Source: Candidatus Peribacteria bacterium (lineage in GTDB: Bacteria > Patescibacteriota > Gracilibacteria > Peribacterales > Peribacteraceae). Taken from it: DNA of 16,252 nucleotides. The stretch is from the NCBI GenBank assembly GCA_012515645.1, contig JAAYXY010000119.1:1-16252 (forward strand), read 5' to 3'. This document shows positions 1-7,486 of the stretch, piece by piece (positions within the stretch are counted from its first letter, which is position 1; each line of letters opens with the position of its first letter). The notes beneath the pieces are model-generated. The model had not been told where the DNA came from. It did not search any database and saw nothing but the letters and a program-made list of their open reading frames with translations. The translations under genes and the position numbers were made by a program.

Positions 1-1
1 G

Positions 2-196
2 GCAACGTTCCAGAACTGCCTGGACAGCGAGCAATATGCCCAAAAGGCCAAAGATCAAATGGCAGAAGGTTCCAATTCCGGTGTCCGCGGCACGCCCGGC
101 AATATTATTTACAATAATAAAACTGGCAAAGCCGTTATGGTCAGCGGTGCACAGCCGCTCGCCAGTTTCCAGGAGGCGATTGAGCTCGTCCGGTAA
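2..196 (+). CDS. DsbA/thioredoxin-like protein, C-terminal fragment (5' end outside window)
   Basis: An open frame runs in from the window edge and stops at TAA 194-196, giving the last 64 residues of a protein. The fragment has the GVRGTPG segment, the cis-proline loop expected in DsbA-like/thioredoxin_4 proteins, followed by a beta-hairpin (NIIYNNKTGKAVMVSG) and a final helix (ASFQEAIELVR) typical of that fold's C-terminus. Such proteins are usually exported or membrane-anchored thiol oxidoreductases that make or shuffle disulfides; the catalytic CxxC would lie upstream and cannot be seen. A strong terminator follows 27 bp later, so this is the last gene of its transcript. The family call rests on the cis-Pro loop and the secondary-structure pattern only. 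Confidence 0.7.
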   Translation, partial: ATFQNCLDSEQYAQKAKDQMAEGSNSGVRGTPGNIIYNNKTGKAVMVSGAQPLASFQEAIELVR

Positions 197-222
197 AGGA
201 GGCACATTTGCTACGACAATCT

Positions 223-258
223 ACAACGGGGCATAGCCCCGTTGTTTTTTGCTTTTTT
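223..258 (+). terminator. Rho-independent terminator after the DsbA-like gene
   Basis: A perfect 10-bp stem (ACAACGGGGC / GCCCCGTTGT) closes a 3-nt ATA loop at 223-245 and is followed by T6, GC and T6. It lies 27 bp past the stop of the upstream gene and separates it from the lipoprotein transcript. Confidence 0.93.
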
Positions 259-259
259 G

Positions 260-287
260 TTGTTGCATTGGTATGAAAGGCTATACT
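260..287 (+). promoter_or_regulatory. Candidate sigma-70 promoter of the lipoprotein gene
   Basis: TTGTTG (260-265), a 16-bp spacer and TATACT (282-287, five of six matches). The expected transcript start is near 294, about 20 nt before the ATG at 315. It sits directly behind the terminator, where a new promoter is needed. The -35 match is weak. Confidence 0.45.
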
Positions 288-314
288 AGAAACCCTTTCT
301 TTCCAGATTCGCCT

Positions 315-1331
315 ATGCGCATATTCGCCTCTGTACTTGCATGTTTTGCACTTCTTGCCTGCACCGCGGTTCCTTCGGATACTCCTACGCCTGACGATAC
401 CGACGTAGACGCGGAATTACCGCAGGAAGAAGAATTCACGGATGATGATTCCGCATTGCGGGAAACACCCAACGTGACGTATGCCGGCACCGTCCGACCT
501 GCCGGAATCAGCATCTACCAACAGGGCACGCACCGCCTCGTTCTCGACGATGGTCGTTTCGTTCTTCTGGAAAGCGATACAGTCGATCTGAATGGCTACG
601 TCGATGAACGTGTAGAAGCCTATGGTGCGGTTCGTCCAACTGTGGAAGCCGGCGGCATGATCATGCGCGTTGAACGTGTCCGTCTGGACAGTACTACACA
701 ATCGGAGGATTCGGAGGAATCTGAACCAGACGATGAACCGCAACAGTCCGACTCGGAGCCGGAATCAGAGGAAGAACCTTTAGAGGAAGAGGCAGAGGAA
801 GAGGAAGAGGAAGAGGAAGAAGAGCTGGTTTTGCAAGACGACGAGTCCGACGAGACAGAGCCTCCTGCTGAACAAGAAGACAGTGATACTGATGCACAAC
901 TGGAAACGGAAATCGATGTAAGTGCTGTCACGGAATACGATGCGCAGCAAGTGGAGACAATGGCTGCCGACACCTATACGGCAGACCGCTGGACGCAGGA
1001 ATACTGCACCATGCATATAGGATTCTGCATTCCGGTGCACAAGAACTGGTGGTTTAAATCCTTCGGAAGCACTTCTTCCTACCTGTGGCATGTGGAGCTG
1101 GGCACGCAGCCTGTCGATGCTCTCGGTGACGGCGTCATTGTGGTCAACCTCGTTTCCGGTTCCCTTGCGGACATCGGTGCCAATGACGGCGAGGTCGTTG
1201 TCCAAGACAATGCCGCTATTGGTTTCCGCGCCTGGACCAACGACAGCCACTTCGAAATCGTGGCTCCGGCAGTACTGCAGGAACCTATTCGCTTCATTAC
1301 GCAGCGTCTGCGCGAGCACGACGGTGAATGA
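315..1331 (+). CDS. Acidic secreted lipoprotein, function unknown
   Basis: 338 aa. The N-terminus is a short lipoprotein signal: Arg at residue 2, a hydrophobic stretch and the lipobox LLAC with C16 as the expected lipidated residue. The ATG at 315 is preferred over one at 249 because it puts the signal at the N-terminus and the longer form would begin in the terminator tail. Residues 20-55 are an acidic linker; 55-122 form a compact beta-rich segment that may be a small OB-like or barrel domain (inference); 130-200 is very acidic, including an uninterrupted Glu run near 161-170; 225-338 is a second globular domain with two Cys (C231, C238) and Trp/Tyr-rich strands. I recognise no family. The stop overlaps the next gene (ATGA), suggesting coupled translation. 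It is probably surface-anchored, with the acidic stretch acting as a spacer or cation-binding region. Confidence 0.78.
   Translation: MRIFASVLACFALLACTAVPSDTPTPDDTDVDAELPQEEEFTDDDSALRETPNVTYAGTVRPAGISIYQQGTHRLVLDDGRFVLLESDTVDLNGYVDERVEAYGAVRPTVEAGGMIMRVERVRLDSTTQSEDSEESEPDDEPQQSDSEPESEEEPLEEEAEEEEEEEEEELVLQDDESDETEPPAEQEDSDTDAQLETEIDVSAVTEYDAQQVETMAADTYTADRWTQEYCTMHIGFCIPVHKNWWFKSFGSTSSYLWHVELGTQPVDALGDGVIVVNLVSGSLADIGANDGEVVVQDNAAIGFRAWTNDSHFEIVAPAVLQEPIRFITQRLREHDGE
783..825 (+). repeat. GAGGAA hexanucleotide tract coding for poly-Glu
   Basis: Near-perfect GAGGAA units (with one GAGGCA) run through the lipoprotein gene and code for the Glu run. A 6-bp unit keeps the frame if the copy number changes, so the tract can vary in length without breaking the protein. 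Confidence 0.85.
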
Positions 1332-1738
1332 TCTGGTACACTCCAGCCGTGCAGCCGTTTCCACCCCTAACGCCGGATAGCAATCAATGGTCTACGCTGG
1401 TCGAGCCGGACAACAGCACTAAGGAACCGCAGACCGCGACAGAACGCAGGTACGCCCCGTTCTCCGAAACACTCCGCCTGTATGCGGGATGGCTTTTTGC
1501 TTGGTATGCGCTTGTCTATGCACTTGGTTTTTATTCCAGCACCAGACCGCTGCCGTTCGACATTCCCTACATTCGCGGCATGTACTACTCGCCGCTCGTT
1601 CTCTCCTTCACACTCGGGTCATTCCTCTTTCTGCTGTGGGGTTCCGTTGCAGCAGCAATATCCGCACGGCGCGCTGTCAAAATCCTGTTGGGTATCGCTG
1701 GCATTGCTGCATTCGTACTCTACCGAATCAACGTGTAG
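1328..1738 (+). CDS. Small membrane protein, function unknown
   Basis: 136 aa. The start codon overlaps the stop of the lipoprotein gene (ATGA at 1328-1331), so the two are very likely co-transcribed and translationally coupled. Residues 1-48 are polar and Pro-rich and probably extramembrane. Three hydrophobic segments follow at about 51-69, 88-112 and 116-133, separated by a short loop with STRPLPFDIPYIRG and a basic RR turn (114-115). The protein ends in a short RINV tail. No catalytic motif or known family is recognised. The coupling suggests it works with, or helps place, the lipoprotein. Its stop lies 2 bp from the stop of the convergent gene at 1741, with no terminator hairpin between them. 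Confidence 0.72.
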   Translation: MIWYTPAVQPFPPLTPDSNQWSTLVEPDNSTKEPQTATERRYAPFSETLRLYAGWLFAWYALVYALGFYSSTRPLPFDIPYIRGMYYSPLVLSFTLGSFLFLLWGSVAAAISARRAVKILLGIAGIAAFVLYRINV

Positions 1739-1740
1739 CG

Positions 1741-2415
1741 TTATATCCCCAGTTGCTTGCGGATCGCATCCGCTTCCTGCTGTTCGTGCTGTTTCGCATG
1801 CTCCTGCACGCTGATGGATTGCAGGTCTTTCCAATCCTGCGCATGTTTTTCCTCCAACTTTTTGAGCTGGATTAAGTGCTTGGGGGAAAGTTCGCTGAAT
1901 TTGCGCTTCTCCTCACCGAGGATCTTCTGCAGTTCATCGATTTGGAACTGGCTCAGTTTGGGTATCGCCTGAATAATGCGCCATTTTTCGTCTCGCGTCA
2001 GCGAAATGCTACCGCGGAGCAAGGTGAGAAATGCCTGTTCATCGAACTGCGCTTCCGGATGTGAGGGCAGCGGAATATTCTCATTATTCAGATGCGCGGT
2101 GATGCTGCCGAAGCGGTAATCACCCACCTCTCCCAGAATGCGAATATCTTCGTCGTCATATCCCATTTCCTTCGTCGCCGGTACACCTGGGGGAGGCGGA
2201 GGCGGACCGGGATCCTGCGAAGGTGGTGCTGCCTGGTCGTCCTGTTGCTGTCCAGACTGTTGCTGTGTAGGCGGAGGGGACACCTGCGGCGGTGCGGCGA
2301 ATACTTGCGACGGATCCAGACCTCCTTCGGGCACGGAATCGCCGGGTCGCGGAGGCTGCACTCCTCTTTGCGGCTGCTGTGCGCCGCCTGCCGGGTTTTG
2401 CGTATCATCTGCCAT
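1741..2415 (-). CDS. Pro/Gln-rich protein with C-terminal coiled coil, function unknown
   Basis: 224 aa from the ATG at 2415; a GTG two codons upstream (2421) is an alternative. Residues 1-80 are low-complexity, rich in Pro, Gln and Gly, with a run of six Pro, and are predicted disordered. Residues 85-150 form a mixed segment (DDEDIRILGEVGDYRFGSI...) and 150-224 a highly charged helical region rich in Glu, Lys and Gln, consistent with a coiled coil. There is no signal peptide or membrane segment, so it is probably cytoplasmic. A possible -10 box (TGTAAT on the minus strand, 2430-2435) lies 8 nt before the GTG, matching the spacing before priA and the gene at 7487. The frame has typical coding composition, but I know no homologous family. 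A disordered N-terminus with a coiled-coil end suggests a scaffold or adaptor (inference). Confidence 0.8.
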   Translation of the reverse strand: MADDTQNPAGGAQQPQRGVQPPRPGDSVPEGGLDPSQVFAAPPQVSPPPTQQQSGQQQDDQAAPPSQDPGPPPPPPGVPATKEMGYDDEDIRILGEVGDYRFGSITAHLNNENIPLPSHPEAQFDEQAFLTLLRGSISLTRDEKWRIIQAIPKLSQFQIDELQKILGEEKRKFSELSPKHLIQLKKLEEKHAQDWKDLQSISVQEHAKQHEQQEADAIRKQLGI

Positions 2416-2480
2416 ACTCACTATGGGGAATTACACTGCAAGTCTAGCAGCCGATGACTCAAGAACAACAGGAAACCTGC

Positions 2481-2520
2481 AAAAGGAGGATACTACTGTG
2501 GTACTGGCAGTACCCTCCTT
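2481..2520 (-). terminator. Possible weak terminator after the small gene at 2538
   Basis: Twelve-base arms 2483-2494 and 2509-2520 pair with one mismatch around a 14-nt loop. On the minus strand the hairpin is followed by only TTTT (2481-2484). It lies 18 bp past the stop of the small gene at 2538. The short U-tract makes this uncertain. Confidence 0.4.
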
Positions 2521-2537
2521 CCTGCTGTATCCGCACC

Positions 2538-2732
2538 TTATTTTTCCGGACACGCGAGTATGCTGCGCGCCGCTTCCTGCGTCTGCTGGCGCAATGCGTA
2601 CGTGCCGTCCGTGCGCCTGACGAGCTCCTGCCCGCTTATGCTGCGCGATTCGGGTGTGCCGAAGGCATGCTGGTCCAGACCTTGCCAGATACCCGTCTCC
2701 GGGTCCTGGTGGGTAAAGAGGGTATTCACCAT
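2538..2732 (-). CDS. Small hypothetical protein (64 aa)
   Basis: The frame reads MVNTLFTHQDPETGIWQGLD and on to ILACPEK, with balanced composition and the GC-rich third codon positions seen in the neighbouring genes, which argues that it is translated. It is soluble and polar with one Cys near the end and no signal or membrane segment. It sits between two hairpins: the terminator at 2752-2781 upstream and a weaker hairpin at 2481-2520 downstream. No SD and no convincing promoter are visible between the upstream terminator and the ATG, so expression may depend on read-through from recG. No family is recognised, and a spurious frame cannot be excluded. Confidence 0.48.
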   Translation of the reverse strand: MVNTLFTHQDPETGIWQGLDQHAFGTPESRSISGQELVRRTDGTYALRQQTQEAARSILACPEK

Positions 2733-2751
2733 GGGAAAGTGTGGGAAAGAA

Positions 2752-2781
2752 ATAAAAAAATCCCCGCTTGTCGGCGGGGAT
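2752..2781 (-). terminator. Rho-independent terminator downstream of recG
   Basis: On the minus strand the 7-8 bp stem (a)TCCCCGC / GCGGGGA(t), with loop 2768-2773, is followed by a T7 run (complement of A7 at 2754-2760). It is about 135 bp past the recG stop and oriented to end the recG transcript. Confidence 0.88.
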
Positions 2782-2916
2782 CCCAGGTGGCGTAAGAGAA
2801 GTATTCAGCGCACACCAGACCCCCGCTGCATCATATGCATCATCATGAACATTGCGGCCTGCTGTGCGTACGGGGATATGTGCACTGCGGTCAGTGTAGG
2901 ATGGATATGGATTTTG

Positions 2917-4968
2917 TCAACGGGCGATATGCCCGTCCGCCAAGGAACGTTCTGCCGCCCGCCGGGCGCGCACCACGAGTTCGGGGTTGAGCAATCCGCC
3001 CATACGCACTTCTGGCAGCCCGCTCTGGCGCGTGCCGTAGAGTTCACCGGGACCACGGATCTGCAGATCGATTTCCGCCAACATGAATCCCGAGTCATGC
3101 TCTTCCATGGCGCGCAGGCGGGGCGAGCGCGCCTGCTGTGGCGTCGTCGTAAAGAGGAAACAATGGCTCTTGTGTTCGCCGCGACCCACGCGTCCGCGGA
3201 ACTGGTGCAGCTGCGCCAGCCCGAAGCGCTCCGATCCCTCGATGACAATGATCGTGGCATTCGGTACATCGATGCCGACTTCAATGACCGATGTGGACAC
3301 CAGGATATCGTATTCCCGGTGCTTGAATGCGCGCATCGTTTCTTCCTTTTCCTTCGGTAGCATTTTGCCGTGGAGCACGGCAACGCGCCTACGGGGAAAC
3401 GCCTCCTGTAAACGTGCCGCTTCCTGTTCCACGCTGCGAATTTCCGCCATCTCCTCGTTTTCCGATCCGCGGATGAGCGGGCAGATGACAAAAACCTGCC
3501 GTCCCTCTTCGATCTGGCGGTCAATGAAGTGCTCCACGGTGGCGCGGTCGTTCGGACCGACGACGCGGGTGGCTACGGGCTGCCGCTTGCCCGGTTTCTC
3601 TGTGAGGACAGAAAGATCGTGATGCCCGTGCGCCGTGAGCGCCAGCGTGCGAGGGATCGGCGTCGCTGTCATGGAGAGGAAATGCGGGCTCCCCTTCTCC
3701 TTGAGCATCGCCCGTTGCATCACGCCGAAGCGGTGCTGTTCATCCACGATGACCAGGCGCAAATCTGCAAACTGCACGCTCTCCTGGATGAGTGCATGCG
3801 TTCCCACGACCAGATCGATCGTCCCTCGCGCCAGCCCCTGCCGTATCCGCCGCGCCTCCGGCGCCGGCGTGGATCCCGTGAGCAGAGCGATAGCGGGGTG
3901 CCGCATCGGTCGCGCAGGCTTTTCCTCTGCGGCGTCACTCTGCAGAAAACGGTGGAATGCCACGAGGATGGAACCGATGCTCTGCGCGTGCTGCCGCGCG
4001 AGCACCTCTGTGGGCACCATGAGCGCGCACTGTCCGCCGCCGCTGATGGTGTGCGCCATGACCGCCGTCGCGACGAGTGTCTTGCCTGAACCAACATCCC
4101 CTTCCAGCAGACGCGACATGGGTTCCGGGCGTTCCATGTCCCGCAGGATTTCGAAGATGGCGATCTTCTGGCTGCCTGTAGGCGTAAAGCGAAGTGATGC
4201 GAAGAAGAGCCGGATCAGCGCAGGATCCATGGGTATGGCGAGGCGTTGCTGCCTGCTGCTCTGCCACTCCTTCTTCTGTTGCAGTACGGTGCGCTGCAGG
4301 GCGTACATTTCCTCGAACGCCATGCGATCGCGCGCGCGCTGCGCTTGCTCGCCGTTTTCGGGAAAGTGCAACGCTTCTATAGCCGATGCCCTGGACGGGA
4401 ATCCCTCTTCCTGTACAACGGTTTCCGGCAGCGTTTCCGGCATTTTTGCAATCGCTGGCCGCAGCAGCGGCAGTTTTTCGCGCAACCACTTCGACGTGAT
4501 GCATTCATGTTCCGCGTACACCGGCACCAGCCGCCCCGCGTGCACCAGCGATAGCGATCCGCATTCTATCCGCTCAAACTGGGGACTCTGTATTTGCAGC
4601 CGGCTTCCATTGCGCACAAGTTTGCCCGTGAGCACTACTTCGTCGCCTTCCTGCAACATCCGGCGAATGTGCGGCTGATTGAACCACACCACATCCGCCC
4701 GGTCACCCTCGGCATCCGTGAGGCGCGCCGTTACCAATTGTTTGCCTGTGCGCGTACGGACGGATTTGATATCCGCCACCGTACCGCGGAACGTGCCTTT
4801 TATGTCCAACGGCGCTGTGGCCAGAGGCTGTATGGTACTGCGGTCTTCGTACGCGCGCGGCAGGTACATGAGCAAGTCTTCCACCGTGGCGATTCCCATG
4901 CCCTGCAATGCCGCAATGTGGTCTTGCGTTGTATGGAGGACCCTGGCGAGCGGCGTCTTGAGATTCAT
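2917..4968 (-). CDS. recG: ATP-dependent DNA helicase RecG
   Basis: 683 aa, close to the usual length. RecG is a superfamily 2 helicase that drives fork reversal and branch migration of stalled replication forks and Holliday junctions. Visible features are an N-terminal wedge/OB region (about 55-135, GTFRGTVADIKSV onward), Walker A GDVGSGKT (290-297), DEQH motif II (409-412), motif III SMTATPIPRTLAL (432-444), a second RecA-like domain with GIDVPNATIIVIEGSERFGLAQLHQ, motif VI QFRGRVGRG (589-597) and the C-terminal GPGELYGTRQSG segment. All core motifs are intact. The start at 4968 opens with MNLKTPLARV followed by an HhH-like stretch, and a good extended -10 promoter lies 11 nt upstream. The gene is monocistronic or leads into the weak small gene at 2538 past the terminator. 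Confidence 0.97.
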   Translation of the reverse strand: MNLKTPLARVLHTTQDHIAALQGMGIATVEDLLMYLPRAYEDRSTIQPLATAPLDIKGTFRGTVADIKSVRTRTGKQLVTARLTDAEGDRADVVWFNQPHIRRMLQEGDEVVLTGKLVRNGSRLQIQSPQFERIECGSLSLVHAGRLVPVYAEHECITSKWLREKLPLLRPAIAKMPETLPETVVQEEGFPSRASAIEALHFPENGEQAQRARDRMAFEEMYALQRTVLQQKKEWQSSRQQRLAIPMDPALIRLFFASLRFTPTGSQKIAIFEILRDMERPEPMSRLLEGDVGSGKTLVATAVMAHTISGGGQCALMVPTEVLARQHAQSIGSILVAFHRFLQSDAAEEKPARPMRHPAIALLTGSTPAPEARRIRQGLARGTIDLVVGTHALIQESVQFADLRLVIVDEQHRFGVMQRAMLKEKGSPHFLSMTATPIPRTLALTAHGHHDLSVLTEKPGKRQPVATRVVGPNDRATVEHFIDRQIEEGRQVFVICPLIRGSENEEMAEIRSVEQEAARLQEAFPRRRVAVLHGKMLPKEKEETMRAFKHREYDILVSTSVIEVGIDVPNATIIVIEGSERFGLAQLHQFRGRVGRGEHKSHCFLFTTTPQQARSPRLRAMEEHDSGFMLAEIDLQIRGPGELYGTRQSGLPEVRMGGLLNPELVVRARRAAERSLADGHIAR

Positions 4969-4979
4969 AGGTGTACAGA

Positions 4980-5008
4980 AGTATACCAGCAGGTATTGTC
5001 TACGTCAG
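4980..5008 (-). promoter_or_regulatory. recG promoter (extended -10)
   Basis: On the minus strand CTGACG (5003-5008), a 17-bp spacer and TATACT (4980-4985), with TGG directly before the -10 giving an extended -10. The expected start of transcription is about 4-5 nt before the recG ATG, so the mRNA has almost no leader and no SD. Confidence 0.65.
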
Positions 5009-5143
5009 CCCTGCTGCTTACCATGATACACGCGAAGATGCATACGGACGCTTGTAGCGTCAGTGGTACATAGTAGAAAGAGAAGATCGGCAGAAAGCCG
5101 CTGTGCAGCACGGGACAATGTGAGTATTATATAGGGGAGAAAT

Positions 5144-5220
5144 CGGGGCGTAGCTCAGTTGGCTAGAGTGCGTGCTTTGGGAGCACGAGGTCGCTGGTTC
5201 GAGTCCAGTCGCCCCGACCA
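5144..5220 (+). tRNA. tRNA-Pro(TGG)
   Basis: 77 nt with encoded CCA. The acceptor stem CGGGGCG/CGCCCCG has the C1-G72 pair and A73 typical of bacterial proline tRNA. The anticodon arm CGTGC-TTTGGGA-GCACG puts TGG at 5178-5180, and the T-loop has GGTTCGAGTCC. A possible -10 (TATTAT, 5125-5130) lies upstream without a clear -35. A 6-bp hairpin at 5227-5242 follows but has no T-tract, so it is not a convincing terminator. Confidence 0.97.
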
Positions 5221-5296
5221 GCCTTCGCTCGCTGCGGCGAGCTGTGTCTGGCAGAACGTTCGATGTGTGTTGTTCTAGGCCAACCACGGAATGCGC

Positions 5297-5302
5297 TATG
5301 AT
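5297..5302 (+). promoter_or_regulatory. Candidate -10 box of priA
   Basis: TATGAT (five of six) ends 8 nt before the priA ATG, which would put transcript start about 2 nt before the start codon. No good -35 is found at 16-18 bp, so the call rests on the -10 match and on the same spacing seen before other genes here. Confidence 0.38.
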
Positions 5303-5310
5303 GTATATCC

Positions 5311-7425
5311 ATGCTCGTCCGTGTCCTCACAGCATCCCGCAGTTCGGGCATCAGCGATGGTCTGACGTACGCGTCGGACACGCCCGCGGTGCCGGGGCAA
5401 TACGTGCGTGTGCCACTGCGGCGGCAGATCGTGGATGGCATCGTACTCGAAATTGCCAAACACAAAGACACGCATCTCCAAAATATTAAGGAGATCCATG
5501 GAATGACCGGTAATTTACCGCTCCTGAGTGCAGCACAGATCCGCACGCTGCTCTGGATGAGCGAGTACTACCACTGCTCCCCACGACAGGCGCTGCAGGT
5601 GTGGTTACCCGCTCCTCCGTGGAAACATTTGCTCCCGGTCAGCGTCACGACGTACGCCCTCGCAGACGATGATCCGCACGTGCGCGGTTCGCGCCAGCAG
5701 ATGCTCGTAGAGGCGCTCCGCGGCGGCAAAACGCTCACGCAGGAACAGCTCAGAGAAGAAACCGGAGTGGGAAGAGCCACCATACGGGCGCTGGAAGAAC
5801 GAGGTGTGATTACGGCATCCGTGCATGCGCACGTCCATCCGCAATCCAATCGTCTGCCTTCGTGCACTCTGCCCACACTCACTCCCGGGCAACACGTTGC
5901 CTATGAGTCTTTGAAGAATGACCACCGCCCCTCGCTCCTCTTCGGTGTGACGAGTAGCGGTAAAACGGAAATCTACGCCGCACTGATCGCCGATGCCGTG
6001 GCTGCGGGCAAACAGAGCATCCTACTCGTGCCGGAAATCCTGCTCACGGAACACTGTATTGCCCGTTTTGAACGACTCTTCGGCGGCAGAGAGCACATCG
6101 CCGTTCTCCATAGCAAGCTCACACCCGCACAGCGCCGCAACGCCTGGCGTGCTATCCACGCCGGCGCCGTCCGGCTCGTAATCGGTTCACGTTCCGCACT
6201 ATTTGCGCCCGCACACAATCTGGGACTCGTGATTCTCGACGAAGAGCACGAGTGGACGTACAAGAACGAACAGACGCCGCGGTACCACGCCCGGGAAACC
6301 GCGGAAATGTTGTGCAGACACGCCGGCGCCAAACTGGTCCTCGGCAGCGCCACGCCATCACTGGAAACATTCGCGCGTGCGCAGGACGCGGTGTACCACA
6401 TTGCCCGCCTGCCCGACCGCTACGGCGACCATGCGTTCCCTGCTGTCCGCGTCATCGATCTTGCCAGCGTGTCCTTTGGTTCCCTCTACCCGCTCTCTCC
6501 TCCCCTGATCGATGCTATAGAGGAACGCCTGATGCGCGGCGAACAGAGCATCCTCTTCTTCAACAGGCGGGGCACGGCCACCGCTCTGCTCTGCTTAGAC
6601 TGCCGCCGGCGCATCATCTCCCCTGCATCGCAGCTGCCGTATACGGTACATACACGGCGGGACGGCACGCCGTTTCTGATGGACCACACCACGGGCGCAA
6701 CCGCGGATATGCCATCCGCCTGCCCGCACTGCCAGTCCGTGCGTCTCTTCGCAGCAGGAGCAGGAACCCAGCGGTTGGATACCCTGCTGCAGCGCCAATT
6801 TCCGCAAGCGCGCATTCTCCGCGCAGATAGCGATACCCTCAGGAACCCCGAGCAAATGCGCGACCTGCTTACAGCAATGCGCAACAGAGATGCAGATATC
6901 CTGCTGGGCACGCAGTCTGTGGTCAAAGGTCTGGACCTCCCCGGCGTCACGCTGGCCGCCGTGGTCCTCGCGGATATCGGTCTCTCACTGCCGCACTTCC
7001 GTGCCGGCGAGCGCGTCTTCCAGCTGCTCACGCAGCTCACTGGCAGGAGCGGGCGGGCGCAACCCGGCGAAGTGATTATCCAGACGTTCCGTCCGGATGC
7101 GCCGGAGGTGCGCATGGCGGCAGAACATCGGACAGAAGAATATCTGGAACAAGAACTCAAATTGCGCCGGCACGCGGGCTATCCCCCCATCATGCCGATC
7201 ATCCGTTTGCTGACGCGGGGAGCGCATGCCGCAGAACGTGCCGGTGCGCTCACCGTTCAGCTGCGCGCGCAAGGCGCATCATGCACTGTGAGCTGCTCTC
7301 CTACTCTCTTTGGCGGCGGACGGGAATGGCAGGTACTCATCCGCGGCACAGATCCCGCTGCCTGCATAGGGAGCATCGACCTGGACGGTATCGTCGTAGA
7401 CATAGATCCCATAGAGTGCATCTAA
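5311..7425 (+). CDS. priA: Primosomal protein N' (PriA helicase), reduced zinc site
   Basis: 704 aa. PriA recognises abandoned replication forks and reloads the replicative helicase. The order is an N-terminal 3'-DNA-binding domain (MLVRVLTASR...PGQYVRVPLRRQIVDGIV), a winged-helix region (about 125-172), Walker A GVTSSGKT (212-219), DEEH (310-313), GSATPSLET (345-353), motif V GTQSVVKGLDLPGV (533-546) and motif VI TQLTGRSGRAQPG (574-586). The zinc-binding insertion keeps only C428, C431, C471 and C474. In the usual layout eight Cys form two sites; the inner four align here with S/P, S, D and T, so one zinc site is missing while the surrounding LPYTVH strand is kept. Helicase motifs look intact. 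The gene lies 90 bp after tRNA-Pro and has its own candidate -10 box. Confidence 0.96.
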   Translation: MLVRVLTASRSSGISDGLTYASDTPAVPGQYVRVPLRRQIVDGIVLEIAKHKDTHLQNIKEIHGMTGNLPLLSAAQIRTLLWMSEYYHCSPRQALQVWLPAPPWKHLLPVSVTTYALADDDPHVRGSRQQMLVEALRGGKTLTQEQLREETGVGRATIRALEERGVITASVHAHVHPQSNRLPSCTLPTLTPGQHVAYESLKNDHRPSLLFGVTSSGKTEIYAALIADAVAAGKQSILLVPEILLTEHCIARFERLFGGREHIAVLHSKLTPAQRRNAWRAIHAGAVRLVIGSRSALFAPAHNLGLVILDEEHEWTYKNEQTPRYHARETAEMLCRHAGAKLVLGSATPSLETFARAQDAVYHIARLPDRYGDHAFPAVRVIDLASVSFGSLYPLSPPLIDAIEERLMRGEQSILFFNRRGTATALLCLDCRRRIISPASQLPYTVHTRRDGTPFLMDHTTGATADMPSACPHCQSVRLFAAGAGTQRLDTLLQRQFPQARILRADSDTLRNPEQMRDLLTAMRNRDADILLGTQSVVKGLDLPGVTLAAVVLADIGLSLPHFRAGERVFQLLTQLTGRSGRAQPGEVIIQTFRPDAPEVRMAAEHRTEEYLEQELKLRRHAGYPPIMPIIRLLTRGAHAAERAGALTVQLRAQGASCTVSCSPTLFGGGREWQVLIRGTDPAACIGSIDLDGIVVDIDPIECI

Positions 7426-7472
7426 GGAACAATCTCCCGTTGCTCACAATATCCAATTGCCCCGCACACTTC

Positions 7473-7478
7473 TACACT
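7473..7478 (+). promoter_or_regulatory. Candidate -10 box of the bactofilin-like gene
   Basis: TACACT, the same hexamer as in the clpB promoter, ends 8 nt before the ATG at 7487. The position 17 bp upstream (TATCCA) is a poor -35. It lies in the 61-bp gap after priA, which has no terminator, so read-through from priA is also possible. Confidence 0.33.
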
Positions 7479-7486
7479 GCGGGATT

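Noticed and set aside
249..314. Upstream ATG extending the lipoprotein by 22 residues
   Set aside because: It starts inside the terminator T-tract and would bury the lipoprotein signal peptide.
620..973. Minus-strand poly-Ser frame opposite the lipoprotein gene
   Set aside because: It is the complement of the GAGGAA/poly-Glu tract, not a separate gene.
3635..4678. Plus-strand 347-codon frame and other long frames opposite recG
   Set aside because: The minus strand codes an intact RecG with all helicase motifs; the opposite frames are Cys/Arg/Ser-rich shadows produced by GC-rich codons.
5227..5242. Hairpin GCTCGC-TGCG-GCGAGC after tRNA-Pro as a terminator
   Set aside because: No T-tract follows; it may only be a processing structure.
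5060..5287. Minus-strand 75-codon frame across tRNA-Pro (GATGLEPATSCSQSTHSSQLSYAP)
   Set aside because: This is the well-known false protein produced by reading the complement of a tRNA gene; the tRNA explains the sequence.
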